Shown: one piece after another, positions 8,082-16,425 of the stretch
Layout: each line of letters begins with the position of its first letter
How positions within the stretch are numbered: the first letter of the stretch is position 1
Assembly (NCBI GenBank): GCA_002435715.1
Contig: DISD01000086.1
Span: forward strand, 34,925-98,924
DNA: 64,000 nucleotides
Direction: 5' to 3'
Source of the DNA: Rhodospirillaceae bacterium UBA6219
Lineage (GTDB): Bacteria; Pseudomonadota; Alphaproteobacteria; Rhodospirillales; Magnetospirillaceae
Translations under genes and position numbers: made by a program
The notes under the pieces: model-generated
What the model saw: the letters and a program-made list of their open reading frames with translations, nothing else
What the model was told of the DNA's origin: nothing
Database searches by the model: none

Positions 8082-10277
8082 TCACACCCGCTTCAAAACC
8101 ACGGTGGAAAGCGGCGGCAAGGTCACCGGGATCGACATGGGTTGGTCGTGCCAGGGCTGGTCCTCGGCGACCACGCCATCCCCGTTGTTGATGTTGGTGC
8201 CGCCATACCATTCGGAATCGGTGTTCAGCACTTCCCGGTAACGCCCGCCCAGGGGCACGCCGACACGGTAATCATAGCGCACCACCGGGGTCAGGTTGCA
8301 GATCACCACGCAGAAATCGTTGGCGTCGTGACCGCGGCGCAGGAAGGACAGCACCGAATTGTCGCGGTCGTTGCAATCGATCCACTGGAAGCCCGCCGGA
8401 TCGTGGTCAAGCTGGTGCAGCGACGGTTCGACCCGGTACAGACGGTTGAGATCGCGGACCAGACGCTGCGCCCCTTGGTGCAAGGGGTAATCCAGCAGGT
8501 GCCATTGCAGCGATTCTTCGCAATTCCATTCGTCGCGCTGGCCGAATTCCTGGCCCATGAACAGCAGCTTCTTGCCGGGATGGGTCCACATGAAGGCGTA
8601 ATAGGCGCGTAAATTGGCGAAATTCTGCCATTCGTCCCCCGGCATGCGCCCCAGGATAGACCCCTTGCCATGCACCACTTCGTCATGGGACAGCGGCAGC
8701 ACGAAGTTTTCCGAAAAGGCGTAAAGCAGCCCAAAGGTCAGTCGGTCGTGATGGTAACGACGGTGGATGGGGTCCTTGCTGAAATAATCCAGCGTGTCGT
8801 TCATCCAGCCCATGTTCCATTTGAAGCCGAACCCCAAGCCGCCGGCATAAGTGGGTTTCGAGACTCCGGGCCAGGCGGTGGATTCCTCGGCGATGGTGAT
8901 GGCGCCGGGATGTTCGGCGTAAACCACCTCGTTCATCTGCCGCAGGAAGTCGATGGCTTCCAGATTTTCGTTGCCGCCATAGCGGTTGGGCAGCCATTCG
9001 CCCGGCTGGCGTGAATAATCCAGGTACAGCATGGACGCCACCGCGTCGACCCTGAGGCCGTCCACGTGGTACTGCTCCATCCAGTAAAGGGCGTTGGAAT
9101 AAAGGAAGTTGCGGACCTCGGTGCGGCCGTAATTATAGATGTGGGTATCCCAATCCTTGTGCAGGCCCAGGCGCGGGTCCTCGTGCTCGTAAAGATGGGT
9201 GCCGTCGAAATAATGCAGGCCGTGGGGGTCGCGGGGGAAGTGGCCGGCCACCCAATCGATGATCACCCCGATGCCGGCCTGATGCAGGCGTTCCACCAGC
9301 AAGCGGAAATCTTCCGGACTGCCATGGCGCGAGGTGGGGGCGAACAATCCCACCGGCTGATAGCCCCACGACCCAGAAAACGGATGTTCGTGCACCGGCA
9401 GGAATTCCACATGGGTGAAGCCCATGTCGGTGACATAGGCCACCAGCTTGTCGGCCAATTCCGCATAGGTCAGCATGCGGTCGCCGTCTTCCGGCACCCG
9501 CATCCACGACCCCAGATGCACTTCATAGATGGAAATGGGGGCGTGACGGTCGTTGCGCTTGGTCTGCGCCGCCATCCAGGACTGGTCGGCCCAGTCGCGT
9601 TCCGCCAGATCGGCCACCATCGAGGCGGTGCGCGGCGGCACTTCGGCGGCATGGCCATAGGGGTCGGCCTTCAACGGCAGCAGAGTGCCATGCGCGCCGA
9701 GCAGTTCGTATTTGTAAAGGGTGCCGTTGCCCAATCCGGGGATGAACAATTCCCACATGCCGGCATCGTGACGCAGCCGCATGGGATGGCGCCGCCCGTC
9801 CCAGGAATTGAAGTCGCCCACCACCGACACCCGCTTGGCGTTGGGGGCCCACAGCGCGAAATGAACACCGGCCACCCCGTCCACCACCGCCAGATGGGCG
9901 CCCAGTTTCTCGAAGGTGCGCAGATGGCGGCCTTCCACCAGCAAATGGATATCCAGGTCGCCGAGAAGCGGGCCGAACCGATAGGGGTCTTCGCGTTCCA
10001 GCATGCGCCCGCCGACATCAAGGCGCAGGCGGTAGCTGGCGGCCAGGGAATCGGCAAGGGCGGCGGCGAAGAACCCGTCTTCATGCAACCGGACCAGTTC
10101 CACCTCGCCCGCCGGCCCGACGGCCCAAACGCGGGCGGCTTCGGGGGCGAAAACGCGCAAATGCCAACCGTCGGAACCGTGATGTGGCCCCAGGACGGCG
10201 AAGGGATCGCCATGGGTGCCGGCGACCAGGGCGGCGACAGCCGCCGGATCCAGCGTGTTCGGGTGCGGTTTGGTCAT
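8082..10277 (-). CDS. glgB: 1,4-alpha-glucan branching enzyme (GH13)
   Basis: Cuts alpha-1,4 chains and re-attaches them as alpha-1,6 branches during glycogen synthesis. The protein is 731 residues from the ATG at 10277, matching the long GlgB form with two N-terminal beta-sandwich modules. The CBM48 part includes GVHFALWAPNAKRVSVVGDFN. The barrel holds YHVDGLRVDAVASMLYLDY with the nucleophile, TIAEESTAWPGV with the acid Glu, and LPLSHDEVVHGKGS. It is the first gene of the operon. The glgC and glgA genes for ADP-glucose supply and chain elongation are not in this window. A 206-base spacer to the divergent gene at 10484 should contain the operon promoter. Confidence 0.96.
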   Translation of the reverse strand: MTKPHPNTLDPAAVAALVAGTHGDPFAVLGPHHGSDGWHLRVFAPEAARVWAVGPAGEVELVRLHEDGFFAAALADSLAASYRLRLDVGGRMLEREDPYRFGPLLGDLDIHLLVEGRHLRTFEKLGAHLAVVDGVAGVHFALWAPNAKRVSVVGDFNSWDGRRHPMRLRHDAGMWELFIPGLGNGTLYKYELLGAHGTLLPLKADPYGHAAEVPPRTASMVADLAERDWADQSWMAAQTKRNDRHAPISIYEVHLGSWMRVPEDGDRMLTYAELADKLVAYVTDMGFTHVEFLPVHEHPFSGSWGYQPVGLFAPTSRHGSPEDFRLLVERLHQAGIGVIIDWVAGHFPRDPHGLHYFDGTHLYEHEDPRLGLHKDWDTHIYNYGRTEVRNFLYSNALYWMEQYHVDGLRVDAVASMLYLDYSRQPGEWLPNRYGGNENLEAIDFLRQMNEVVYAEHPGAITIAEESTAWPGVSKPTYAGGLGFGFKWNMGWMNDTLDYFSKDPIHRRYHHDRLTFGLLYAFSENFVLPLSHDEVVHGKGSILGRMPGDEWQNFANLRAYYAFMWTHPGKKLLFMGQEFGQRDEWNCEESLQWHLLDYPLHQGAQRLVRDLNRLYRVEPSLHQLDHDPAGFQWIDCNDRDNSVLSFLRRGHDANDFCVVICNLTPVVRYDYRVGVPLGGRYREVLNTDSEWYGGTNINNGDGVVAEDQPWHDQPMSIPVTLPPLSTVVLKRV

Positions 10278-10483
10278 GGCCTGAAATCCCCTGAAGGCGA
10301 GACGTCGCCCCTTCCTTGGTAGCAGGCTTTCGCCCGCAAGAACAGACCGTGCGGCGCAGGCGCGGTTTTCCGCCAGCTCATGGCTGATTACACTTTCAGA
10401 TATGTCCATAATCTGTTAGAGGTTTTGGCCGAGGGGGCCGGTCGCGCTTGACCGGCATATGACTATTTTGAGGAGCCTGTCTG

Positions 10484-10705
10484 ATGAGCGTCCTTCCCAA
10501 GGTTCTGGGCCTGACTGTCGCCGGTGTTCTGGTGATCGCCCTGTATCTGTCCACCTCGGTGGTCGGCACCCTGTTCTTCGGCGCCGTGAGCGCTCCGACC
10601 CCGGCCAACCCGCTGAGCTTCATGATCTATCTGGGCCTGGCCCTGACCGCCACCTTCCTGGCCATCGTCATGTACCTGGCCTCGACCGGCGGCGACGAAG
10701 CGTAA
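10484..10705 (+). CDS. Small two-helix membrane protein, unknown function
   Basis: A 73-residue protein with a good GAGGAG ribosome site 8 bases before the ATG. It has two predicted membrane helices, roughly residues 7-33 (LGLTVAGVLVIALYLSTSVV) and 44-67 (FMIYLGLALTATFLAIVMYL). A short Ala/Pro-rich loop joins them and the tail GGDEA is acidic. No family is recognised. It is divergent from glgB and followed directly by a strong terminator, so it forms a single-gene unit. The N- and C-termini are probably on the same side of the inner membrane. Confidence 0.7.
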   Translation: MSVLPKVLGLTVAGVLVIALYLSTSVVGTLFFGAVSAPTPANPLSFMIYLGLALTATFLAIVMYLASTGGDEA

Positions 10706-10724
10706 TCACGCTTTCGCGTTCGGC

Positions 10725-10760
10725 AAAAAACGCCCCCGCCGCAAGGCCGGGGCGTTTTTT
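10725..10760. terminator. Bidirectional terminator between convergent genes
   Basis: A run of six A (10725-10730), a GC-rich near-perfect inverted repeat (10731-10740 with 10745-10754) and a run of six T (10755-10760). It serves the small membrane protein on the plus strand and the periplasmic protein gene on the minus strand, whose stop codon begins at the edge of the T run. Confidence 0.85.
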
Positions 10761-11230
10761 CATGGGCAGATCTTCAGATCGGTGACCACGTCGGCCTGAA
10801 CGATTTCCGATTGCTTGGCAAAGGCGTTCCAGCCGCGCTTGGTGGCTTCCTTCAACAATTTGTCGATCTGACCGCAATAGGAAACGCTGAGCGGGTAATA
10901 ACGGTAATAGGTGACCAGACGGCCATCGAAATAGGTCATCACCTCCAAGGCCTTGTCCTTGAACTCGCGGTCGAACAGCTTCTTGCGCTTGGCCGTCTGC
11001 TGGGCCAGACGGGTGCCGAACTTGGTGTCGAAATCCTTCCACATCTTGGCGGTGCCGGGGTTGTAATCGGCATCGCAGCGATTGCCGCCCTCGCGCAGGA
11101 AGATGCCGTGGCGCACCAGTTTCTCGACCTTGACCTCGGCCGGACTCAGACAACGCTTGAACTTCACCTGGGCCAAGGCCGGGGTGGCAAGCAAGGACAA
11201 AGCGGTGGCCAGGACGATGGAGCGACGCAT
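10760..11230 (-). CDS. Secreted periplasmic protein, unknown function
   Basis: A 156-residue protein with a clear Sec signal peptide (MRRSIVLATALSLLATPALA, cleavage after ALA at about 20). The mature part is basic and contains four Cys (KRCLSP, GNRCDAD, SYCGQI, KICP) that could form two disulfides. It also has a YFDGRLVTYYRYYP stretch. No known domain is recognised. It lies 7 bases after msrQ on the same strand and may be co-transcribed with msrPQ, whose products act in the periplasm on oxidised proteins. A functional link to that repair system is only an inference from position. Confidence 0.75.
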   Translation of the reverse strand: MRRSIVLATALSLLATPALAQVKFKRCLSPAEVKVEKLVRHGIFLREGGNRCDADYNPGTAKMWKDFDTKFGTRLAQQTAKRKKLFDREFKDKALEVMTYFDGRLVTYYRYYPLSVSYCGQIDKLLKEATKRGWNAFAKQSEIVQADVVTDLKICP

Positions 11231-11237
11231 GCGGCGA

Positions 11238-11822
11238 TTATGCCCGTTGCGGCGTCCGCACGAAAGTCCGCAAGCGCCAGCCCAACAACACCGCCAAAAT
11301 CACGGCGTAGACCAAGGGCTCGCGGATGTCGGCCTTCACCATCATCCAGAAATGCGCCACGCCCAGGATGGCGGCGGGGAACACCAGACGATGCAGCTTG
11401 CGCCACACCTTGCCCCCCAGACGACGGATCATGGAATCGGTGGATGTCAGCGCCAGGGGCAGCAACAGCAGGAAACAGCCCATGCCGAGCGTGATGTAGG
11501 TGCGCTTGACCACGTCCTTCCACAGCGCCGCCCAGTCGAAGAACAGGTCGATACCGACATAGGACGCCAGATGCAGGCAAACATAGAAAAAGGCGAACAA
11601 CCCCACCATGCGACGCAGCCGGGCCAAGGGCGCCCAATGGGTCCATTGCCGAAGCGGCGTCACCGCCAGGGCCAACAGCAAAAAGCGTAACGCCCAATCG
11701 CCCAAGAAGCGGTTCAGGGTCTCCACCGGGTTGATGCCCAACGACCCATAAGCCGCCTGCCAGCCCAGCCACGCCACAGGCAACAGGCTGGCGGTGAAAA
11801 CCACGGGTTTGAGCCAACGCAT
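11238..11822 (-). CDS. msrQ: Heme-binding membrane subunit MsrQ of the periplasmic methionine sulfoxide reductase
   Basis: MsrQ passes electrons from the quinone pool or a flavin reductase to MsrP, which repairs oxidised methionines in periplasmic proteins. The 194-residue protein has about six membrane helices. It shows the ferric-reductase-like pattern with His residues in FFYVCLHLASYV, GKVWRKLHRLVFP and LGVAHFWMM as likely heme ligands. Its length and spacing match the YedZ family. The start codon overlaps the msrP stop codon by one base (TGATG), so the two subunits are translationally coupled. Confidence 0.93.
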   Translation of the reverse strand: MRWLKPVVFTASLLPVAWLGWQAAYGSLGINPVETLNRFLGDWALRFLLLALAVTPLRQWTHWAPLARLRRMVGLFAFFYVCLHLASYVGIDLFFDWAALWKDVVKRTYITLGMGCFLLLLPLALTSTDSMIRRLGGKVWRKLHRLVFPAAILGVAHFWMMVKADIREPLVYAVILAVLLGWRLRTFVRTPQRA

Positions 11823-12724
11823 CAGAAATTCGCCTTCAAATCCAAACCGGCATACAGCCCGGCCACCTGTTCACCATAGCCGTTGAACATCAAGGTGGGA
11901 CGGCGACGGAACTCGCCGATGCGGCGTTCATTGGCCTGGCTCCACCGCGGGTGGTCCACCTGGGGGTTGACGTTGGAATAAAAGCCATATTCCCGCGGAT
12001 TGTATTTCTGCCAGGAATTCAGCGGCTGGTTTTCGGTGAAACGGATGCCGACGATGGATTTGATCGATTTGAAGCCGTATTTCCACGGCACCACCAGACG
12101 CAGCGGCGCGCCGTTCTGGGGCAACAAATCCTTGCCGTAAAGCCCGGTGGCCAACAGGGTCAGCGGGTTCATCGCCTCGTCCAGACGCAGGCCCTCCACA
12201 TAGGGCCAATCCAACACCGGAATGCGCAGGCCGGGCATCTGGGCACGGTCGGCCAGGGTGGTGAATTCCACATATTTGGCCTTTGAATTCGGTTCGAAAC
12301 GCTTCAGCACCTCGGACAATGGCACGCCGCGCCAGGGAATGACCATGGACCAGCCTTCGACGCAACGCAGTCGATAGATGCGGTCCTCGACCTGCACCGG
12401 CTTAATCAGGTCTTCCAGACCGATGGTGCCGGGTTTGGCGCATTCGCCATCCACCGCCACCGTCCACGGCGCCGTCTTCAGCCGTCCCGGCGCCGTCACC
12501 GCCGGGTCCTCCTTGGAGGTGCCGAACTCGTAGTAATTGTTGTAGGTGGTCACCGCCTCGAAGGGCGTCGGGGTGTCGTCGGCTGTCGCCGCCCGCAAGC
12601 CGCGCCCCACCCCCAACACGCTACCGGCCGCCACCGCACCGGCCAAAAACCGACGCCGGTCCAGGTAAAGCGCGTGGTCGGTGACGTCGTTGTCACGCAA
12701 ATCAGCGGCGGGTTTTATCAGCAT
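11822..12724 (-). CDS. msrP: Protein-methionine-sulfoxide reductase catalytic subunit MsrP (molybdopterin)
   Basis: A periplasmic Mo-cofactor enzyme that reduces methionine sulfoxide in proteins. A Tat-type signal is visible: YLDRRRFLAGAVAAGSVLG near residues 21-40. The sulfite-oxidase fold follows, with the Mo-ligand Cys in YRLRCVEGWSM (about residue 121) and YGFKSIKSIVGIRF near the end. The ATG at 12724 has a GGAG site 6 bases upstream and gives 300 residues. An in-frame GTG at 12748 is possible but has a poorer context. It heads the msrP-msrQ pair and is divergent from the DUF898 gene. Confidence 0.94.
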   Translation of the reverse strand: MLIKPAADLRDNDVTDHALYLDRRRFLAGAVAAGSVLGVGRGLRAATADDTPTPFEAVTTYNNYYEFGTSKEDPAVTAPGRLKTAPWTVAVDGECAKPGTIGLEDLIKPVQVEDRIYRLRCVEGWSMVIPWRGVPLSEVLKRFEPNSKAKYVEFTTLADRAQMPGLRIPVLDWPYVEGLRLDEAMNPLTLLATGLYGKDLLPQNGAPLRLVVPWKYGFKSIKSIVGIRFTENQPLNSWQKYNPREYGFYSNVNPQVDHPRWSQANERRIGEFRRRPTLMFNGYGEQVAGLYAGLDLKANF

Positions 12725-12884
12725 CACCAAACTCCGTTTCGCGTTCACATGATCCCGAATTCGCCAAGGCGACGGAAAAGTTACGTACCGGCCCGCGCGA
12801 ATCCGACATCCACCGAAAAATGCGGATTGCCACGGACATCAACCATAAGGATACTTCCCGTCAAATTTTGGGGGTATTCAGATC

Positions 12885-13943
12885 ATGTCGCATCGCGCCT
12901 TTAGTTATGACGGTCAAACCGGCCCCTTGGTCCGCCTGTCGGTGGTCAACTTTCTGCTGAACATCGTAACCTTGTCGTTGTGGCGGTTTTGGGGCAAGAC
13001 GCAGGTGCGGTCCTATTTGTGGGGACGCACCCGGATCTGGAACGAACCGTTGGAATATGTGGGGCGCGGGGGCGAACTTTTCATCGGTTTCCTGATCGCA
13101 TTACTGGTGGTTTTCGCCCCTTACATGGCGGTGGTGTTCACCGGCCAGATGCTGGTCGCCGGCGGCCAGCCGGCCGGCGTGTTCCTGATCGTCGTGGCGC
13201 AAATCGTGATTTTCTTTCTGATCGGTGTCGGCTTGTACCGGGCTCGGCGCTACCTGATGACCCGCACGGTCTGGCGTGGCCTGCGCGCCGGCCAAGACGG
13301 CTCGGCCATGGCTTACGCCCTGCTGACCCTGGGACATGTGGTGTTGCTGGGGCTGACCCTGGGGTGGTCTGGACCGTGGATGTCGGTCAAGCTGGACCGC
13401 TATCTGATGAACAACACCCGGTTCGGCGACACCGGCTTTGAATGCGAAGCCCGCTCGGCCCCGCTTTACAAGCGTTATGCCGCATTGTGGTTCAGCTTCA
13501 TCCCGGTGATGGTCAGCTTCGCCGTGTTGACCCAATTCGTCGACTTGCCCAGCCCGGACCGCTCGGGTTTCCTGCCGGCCATGGTGGGGATCTACGCCTG
13601 GGTCATCGTGTCCGTCCTGCTGTTCTCGGGCCTGCCTTTGGCCGCCTATCACGCGGCCTATTGGCGTAACCTGGCCGCCCACACCCGCTTCGACGGCATC
13701 GGTTTCGGCTTCGACATGGGCACCTGGCGGCTGGTCCGCTTGTTCTTCGGCAACATGCTGATCACCATCTTCAGCCTGGGCATCCTGCGCCCGCTGGCCA
13801 GCCAGCGCACGCTACGCGCCGCCTGCGAACATCTGACCATGGAGTCCGCACCCGACATCAACCGGATGGTCGCCTCGCCGCAGGCTGTTCCGCGCACTGG
13901 CGAAGGGCTGGTGGCGGCATTGGACGGCATCGGCGAGTTCTAA
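12885..13943 (+). CDS. DUF898 (YjgN-like) multi-pass inner-membrane protein
   Basis: A 352-residue protein with six or more membrane helices and the repeated DUF898 signature in which a hydrophobic segment is followed by LWRFWGKTQVRSYLW, ARRYLMTRTVWRGL and AAYWRNLAAHTRFDG. It resembles E. coli YjgN. Function is not established. The M48 metallopeptidase gene starts 3 bases after its stop codon, and this pairing is frequent in proteobacteria. The two products may therefore act together in the inner membrane. The ATG at 12885 follows a 160-base divergent spacer shared with msrP. Confidence 0.88.
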   Translation: MSHRAFSYDGQTGPLVRLSVVNFLLNIVTLSLWRFWGKTQVRSYLWGRTRIWNEPLEYVGRGGELFIGFLIALLVVFAPYMAVVFTGQMLVAGGQPAGVFLIVVAQIVIFFLIGVGLYRARRYLMTRTVWRGLRAGQDGSAMAYALLTLGHVVLLGLTLGWSGPWMSVKLDRYLMNNTRFGDTGFECEARSAPLYKRYAALWFSFIPVMVSFAVLTQFVDLPSPDRSGFLPAMVGIYAWVIVSVLLFSGLPLAAYHAAYWRNLAAHTRFDGIGFGFDMGTWRLVRLFFGNMLITIFSLGILRPLASQRTLRAACEHLTMESAPDINRMVASPQAVPRTGEGLVAALDGIGEF

Positions 13944-13946
13944 GAC

Positions 13947-14993
13947 ATGGGTGTCCCCGGCCTGTACCGTGACGGCAAAAACGCCCGCGACCATCAGATC
14001 GTCGTGCGTCTGCTGGGGCACGGGCTGGACATCATCGACCATGACGGACAGGTGCTGGCCCACTGGCCCAAAGCCCAGATCAGCCGCGTGGACGGGACGG
14101 ATGACCTGCGCCTTGCCTGTTCGTCCCATCCCCTGGCGCGGCTGTTGCTGCCCCAGCCCAGCCCAGTGTCGCTGTGGCTGCCGCAAAGACGCTCGGCCCG
14201 CGGTTTGTGGCTTGGACTGGTGGCGGGATCAGCGGCCATGGTGGCGTTGCTGGCCTGGGGGTTGCCCCGGCTTTCCATCGTCGTCGCCCACATGGTTCCG
14301 CTGGAAACCGAACGCAGCTGGGGCCAGACCTTTGTCGCCCAGATGGAAGACCGCAAGGTCGTCTGCGCCGACGCAAGTGGGGCGGATGCCTTGGACCGCC
14401 TGGAAAAACGACTGGCGACGGCACTTCCCGCCGAACAAAGGCCGACACGGGTGGTGGTGGTCAACGATCCGCTGGTCAACGCCATCGCCTTGCCCGGCGG
14501 CACCATCATCATGTTCAAAGGCTTGCTGGACCAAGCGGAAAGCGCCGACGAAATCGCCGGTGTCCTGGCCCACGAAATGGCCCATGTGGCCCAACGCCAC
14601 CCCTTGGCGGCGGCGATCCGTTCGATCGGAGTGGCGTCGCTGGCGACCATGATGACCGGCGATTTCTCGGCCCTGGTGGCGACGTTGGGCGGCATGGCCC
14701 TGTCCGGCCATTATTCCCGGACGGACGAAAGCGCCGCCGATTCCATGGCGGTGGACATCCTGCGTGACGCCGACATCTCGCCCTTGGGTCTGGCCACGTT
14801 CTTCGACCGGCTGAATCAACAGGGCGGCGAATTGCCGGAATTCCTGTCCAGCCATCCCGAATTGGAAAGCCGCCGTCAAAGGATCGTCGGCCTGCCTCTG
14901 GGCGCCCCCACCTCGTCGGCCTTGGACAAGGTGGACTTTCAAAATTTGAAGAATATCTGCGCTCAACCGGCGCGCAAGTTGTCCACCCGATAG
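13947..14993 (+). CDS. Membrane-anchored M48-family zinc metallopeptidase
   Basis: A 348-residue protein. The N-terminal 80 residues form a soluble beta-rich region, followed by a membrane helix at about 86-106 and a peptidase domain. The zinc site HEMAH is at residues 209-213 and the third ligand Glu lies in SRTDESAADSMA. The C-terminal part contains the FLSSHPELESRRQRI segment typical of M48 proteins. It probably faces the periplasm, where it could degrade damaged envelope proteins. It is co-transcribed with the DUF898 gene upstream (3-base gap). The last 31 bases overlap the convergent gene ending at 14963. Confidence 0.92.
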   Translation: MGVPGLYRDGKNARDHQIVVRLLGHGLDIIDHDGQVLAHWPKAQISRVDGTDDLRLACSSHPLARLLLPQPSPVSLWLPQRRSARGLWLGLVAGSAAMVALLAWGLPRLSIVVAHMVPLETERSWGQTFVAQMEDRKVVCADASGADALDRLEKRLATALPAEQRPTRVVVVNDPLVNAIALPGGTIIMFKGLLDQAESADEIAGVLAHEMAHVAQRHPLAAAIRSIGVASLATMMTGDFSALVATLGGMALSGHYSRTDESAADSMAVDILRDADISPLGLATFFDRLNQQGGELPEFLSSHPELESRRQRIVGLPLGAPTSSALDKVDFQNLKNICAQPARKLSTR

Positions 14994-15196
14994 GCCGAGG
15001 CCCGCAAGTCAACCGTGCCGCCACCCTCTAATTCCGGGGTATGGCGGTGCAGCCACACGGTGGCACCGAAAATCACCAGCATAGCCACGCCCAATTGCAG
15101 CAGCGGACGACGGGCGATCTTGCGCAAGCCGCCCAGGCGCAAAGCCAACAGGCGCTTGGCGACGCTTCGGTATTGCGAACGATAGGGCACGTCCAT
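14963..15196 (-). CDS. Small single-pass membrane protein, unknown function
   Basis: A 77-residue protein with a GGAGG ribosome site 6 bases before the ATG at 15196. The N-terminal 33 residues are strongly basic (RSQYRSVAKRLLALRLGGLR). One membrane helix follows at about residues 34-50 (LLQLGVAMLVIFGATVWL), then a short tail, which fits an N-in topology. No family is recognised. Its 3' end overlaps the 3' end of the M48 peptidase gene by 31 bases on the other strand. The good ribosome site and sensible topology argue for a real gene despite the overlap. Confidence 0.6.
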   Translation of the reverse strand: MDVPYRSQYRSVAKRLLALRLGGLRKIARRPLLQLGVAMLVIFGATVWLHRHTPELEGGGTVDLRASAYRVDNLRAG

Positions 15197-15291
15197 TTCG
15201 GCCTCCGGTCTGATGTTGGCTGTGACCGTAAAAGCCGATTGTGTCAGCGGGATGGCTGAATCGGGGAAATTAGTAACAAAGGGTAACGGGG

Positions 15292-15846
15292 TCAGAACCG
15301 TTCCGACAACCAGATGGCCAGCTTGCAGCCGGTCTTAATGGCGGTGGACAGCACCGGATAGGCCGGGGCCTTCTCCGCTTCGTTGGCCAGACCGATATCG
15401 CGGTGTTCCAGTTCTTCTTGGCGGAATTCCTCGATGGTGGCCTTCAGTTCCGCTTCGTCTTCGCCCAATTGGGCGTATTGGGCGGCGTAATGTTCGTCGA
15501 TGGCTTCTTCCACCGCCACCGTGCAGGCCATGGCGGCGCGTTCCCCCAACAGCGCGGTGCCCGCCCCCAGGGCGAAACCGGCCACGTGCCAGAGCGGCGC
15601 GAAGACGGTCGGCCGGGTGCCGCGCTGGCCGATCAGTTTGGTGAAGGTGTCCAGATGGTGCTGTTCTTGGGCGGCCATCTTTTCCAGGACCGGTCCGTGG
15701 CGCCCCTTGCCCAGGATCGCCCGTTGCCCCTGATAGATGCGCACCGCCCCCAATTCGCCGGCTTGGTCGACGCGCAGGATACGGGCCAGCAATTGTTCGC
15801 GGGTCAGATCGCCGGGAATGCGGTTTTCAGCGGTCTTGGCGGTCAT
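15292..15846 (-). CDS. coq7: 2-nonaprenyl-3-methyl-6-methoxy-1,4-benzoquinol hydroxylase Coq7 (di-iron)
   Basis: Catalyses the penultimate hydroxylation in ubiquinone biosynthesis. The 184-residue protein carries the di-iron ligand set of the ferritin-like Coq7 family: QAGELGAVRIYQGQ, AAQEQHHLDTF, VEEAIDEHYAAQ and RQEELEHRDIG. Its length fits the short form, comparable to mature mitochondrial CLK-1. The ATG at 15846 overlaps the dsbB stop codon (ATGA), which fixes the start and shows translational coupling. Some bacteria use the flavin hydroxylase UbiF instead. Coq7 is typical of alphaproteobacteria. Confidence 0.94.
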   Translation of the reverse strand: MTAKTAENRIPGDLTREQLLARILRVDQAGELGAVRIYQGQRAILGKGRHGPVLEKMAAQEQHHLDTFTKLIGQRGTRPTVFAPLWHVAGFALGAGTALLGERAAMACTVAVEEAIDEHYAAQYAQLGEDEAELKATIEEFRQEELEHRDIGLANEAEKAPAYPVLSTAIKTGCKLAIWLSERF

Positions 15847-16331
15847 GTGCGTTTCCTTCGGGTCAGGGCGGCGGCGACCACCAGGGCCAAGCCACCGGAA
15901 AACACGATGTTCAGCCCGGCCATGGTGATGCCGTGCCATTCCCAGGCCGGTTCGTCACAGCGTGGTTCGTCGGCCGGCTGGCTCATCAGCGACGCCAAGT
16001 CGCCCAAGGCCGGCTTGGGGCCGGCGCTGCTGGCACAAGACGACATCCACCATTTCTGTTCGACGCCGACGTGATAGACCGCGATGCCGGAATTGACCAA
16101 AAAGGCCAGCCCGGCCAAGGCCATCAGAATCCGTTGCCAGGAAACCGGCCGCAACAGCGCCAACACGGCCAAACCACCGGCGATGGCAAAGGGCACGCGC
16201 TGGGTCAGGCAAAGCACGCAAGGTCTGAGACCGAAACCGTATTGGGCGGTATAAGCCGACGCCAAGGCGGCGATGCTGGCCAGCAGGACGAAGATGGGAA
16301 GAATGCGATCAGGGGCTTTGGCTTGGGTCAT
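15843..16331 (-). CDS. dsbB: Disulfide bond formation protein DsbB
   Basis: A 162-residue inner-membrane protein with four predicted helices. It shows the DsbB redox pairs: GLRPCVLCLTQR in the first periplasmic loop (CxxC) and Cys residues in MSSCASS and EPRCDEP in the second loop. It would oxidise DsbA and pass electrons to ubiquinone. This suits its operon partner coq7, a quinone biosynthesis gene that overlaps it by 4 bases. The ATG at 16331 gives a normal N-terminus (MTQAKAPDRILPIFVLL). The open frame continues to 16808, but that part runs antisense to meaB. Confidence 0.9.
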   Translation of the reverse strand: MTQAKAPDRILPIFVLLASIAALASAYTAQYGFGLRPCVLCLTQRVPFAIAGGLAVLALLRPVSWQRILMALAGLAFLVNSGIAVYHVGVEQKWWMSSCASSAGPKPALGDLASLMSQPADEPRCDEPAWEWHGITMAGLNIVFSGGLALVVAAALTRRKRT

Positions 16332-16425
16332 GGCCGGACCATAGCAAAGCGCCGATGGCTTGACCAGTTGGCCGGGGATGGAAACAATGCCGCCCTGCCA
16401 TATCTTCCCAACGGGGCCTTGTTCC

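Noticed and set aside
14174..14966. Alternative long frames within the M48 peptidase gene
   Set aside because: Out-of-phase or antisense shadows; only the frame starting at 13947 contains HEMAH and a membrane anchor.
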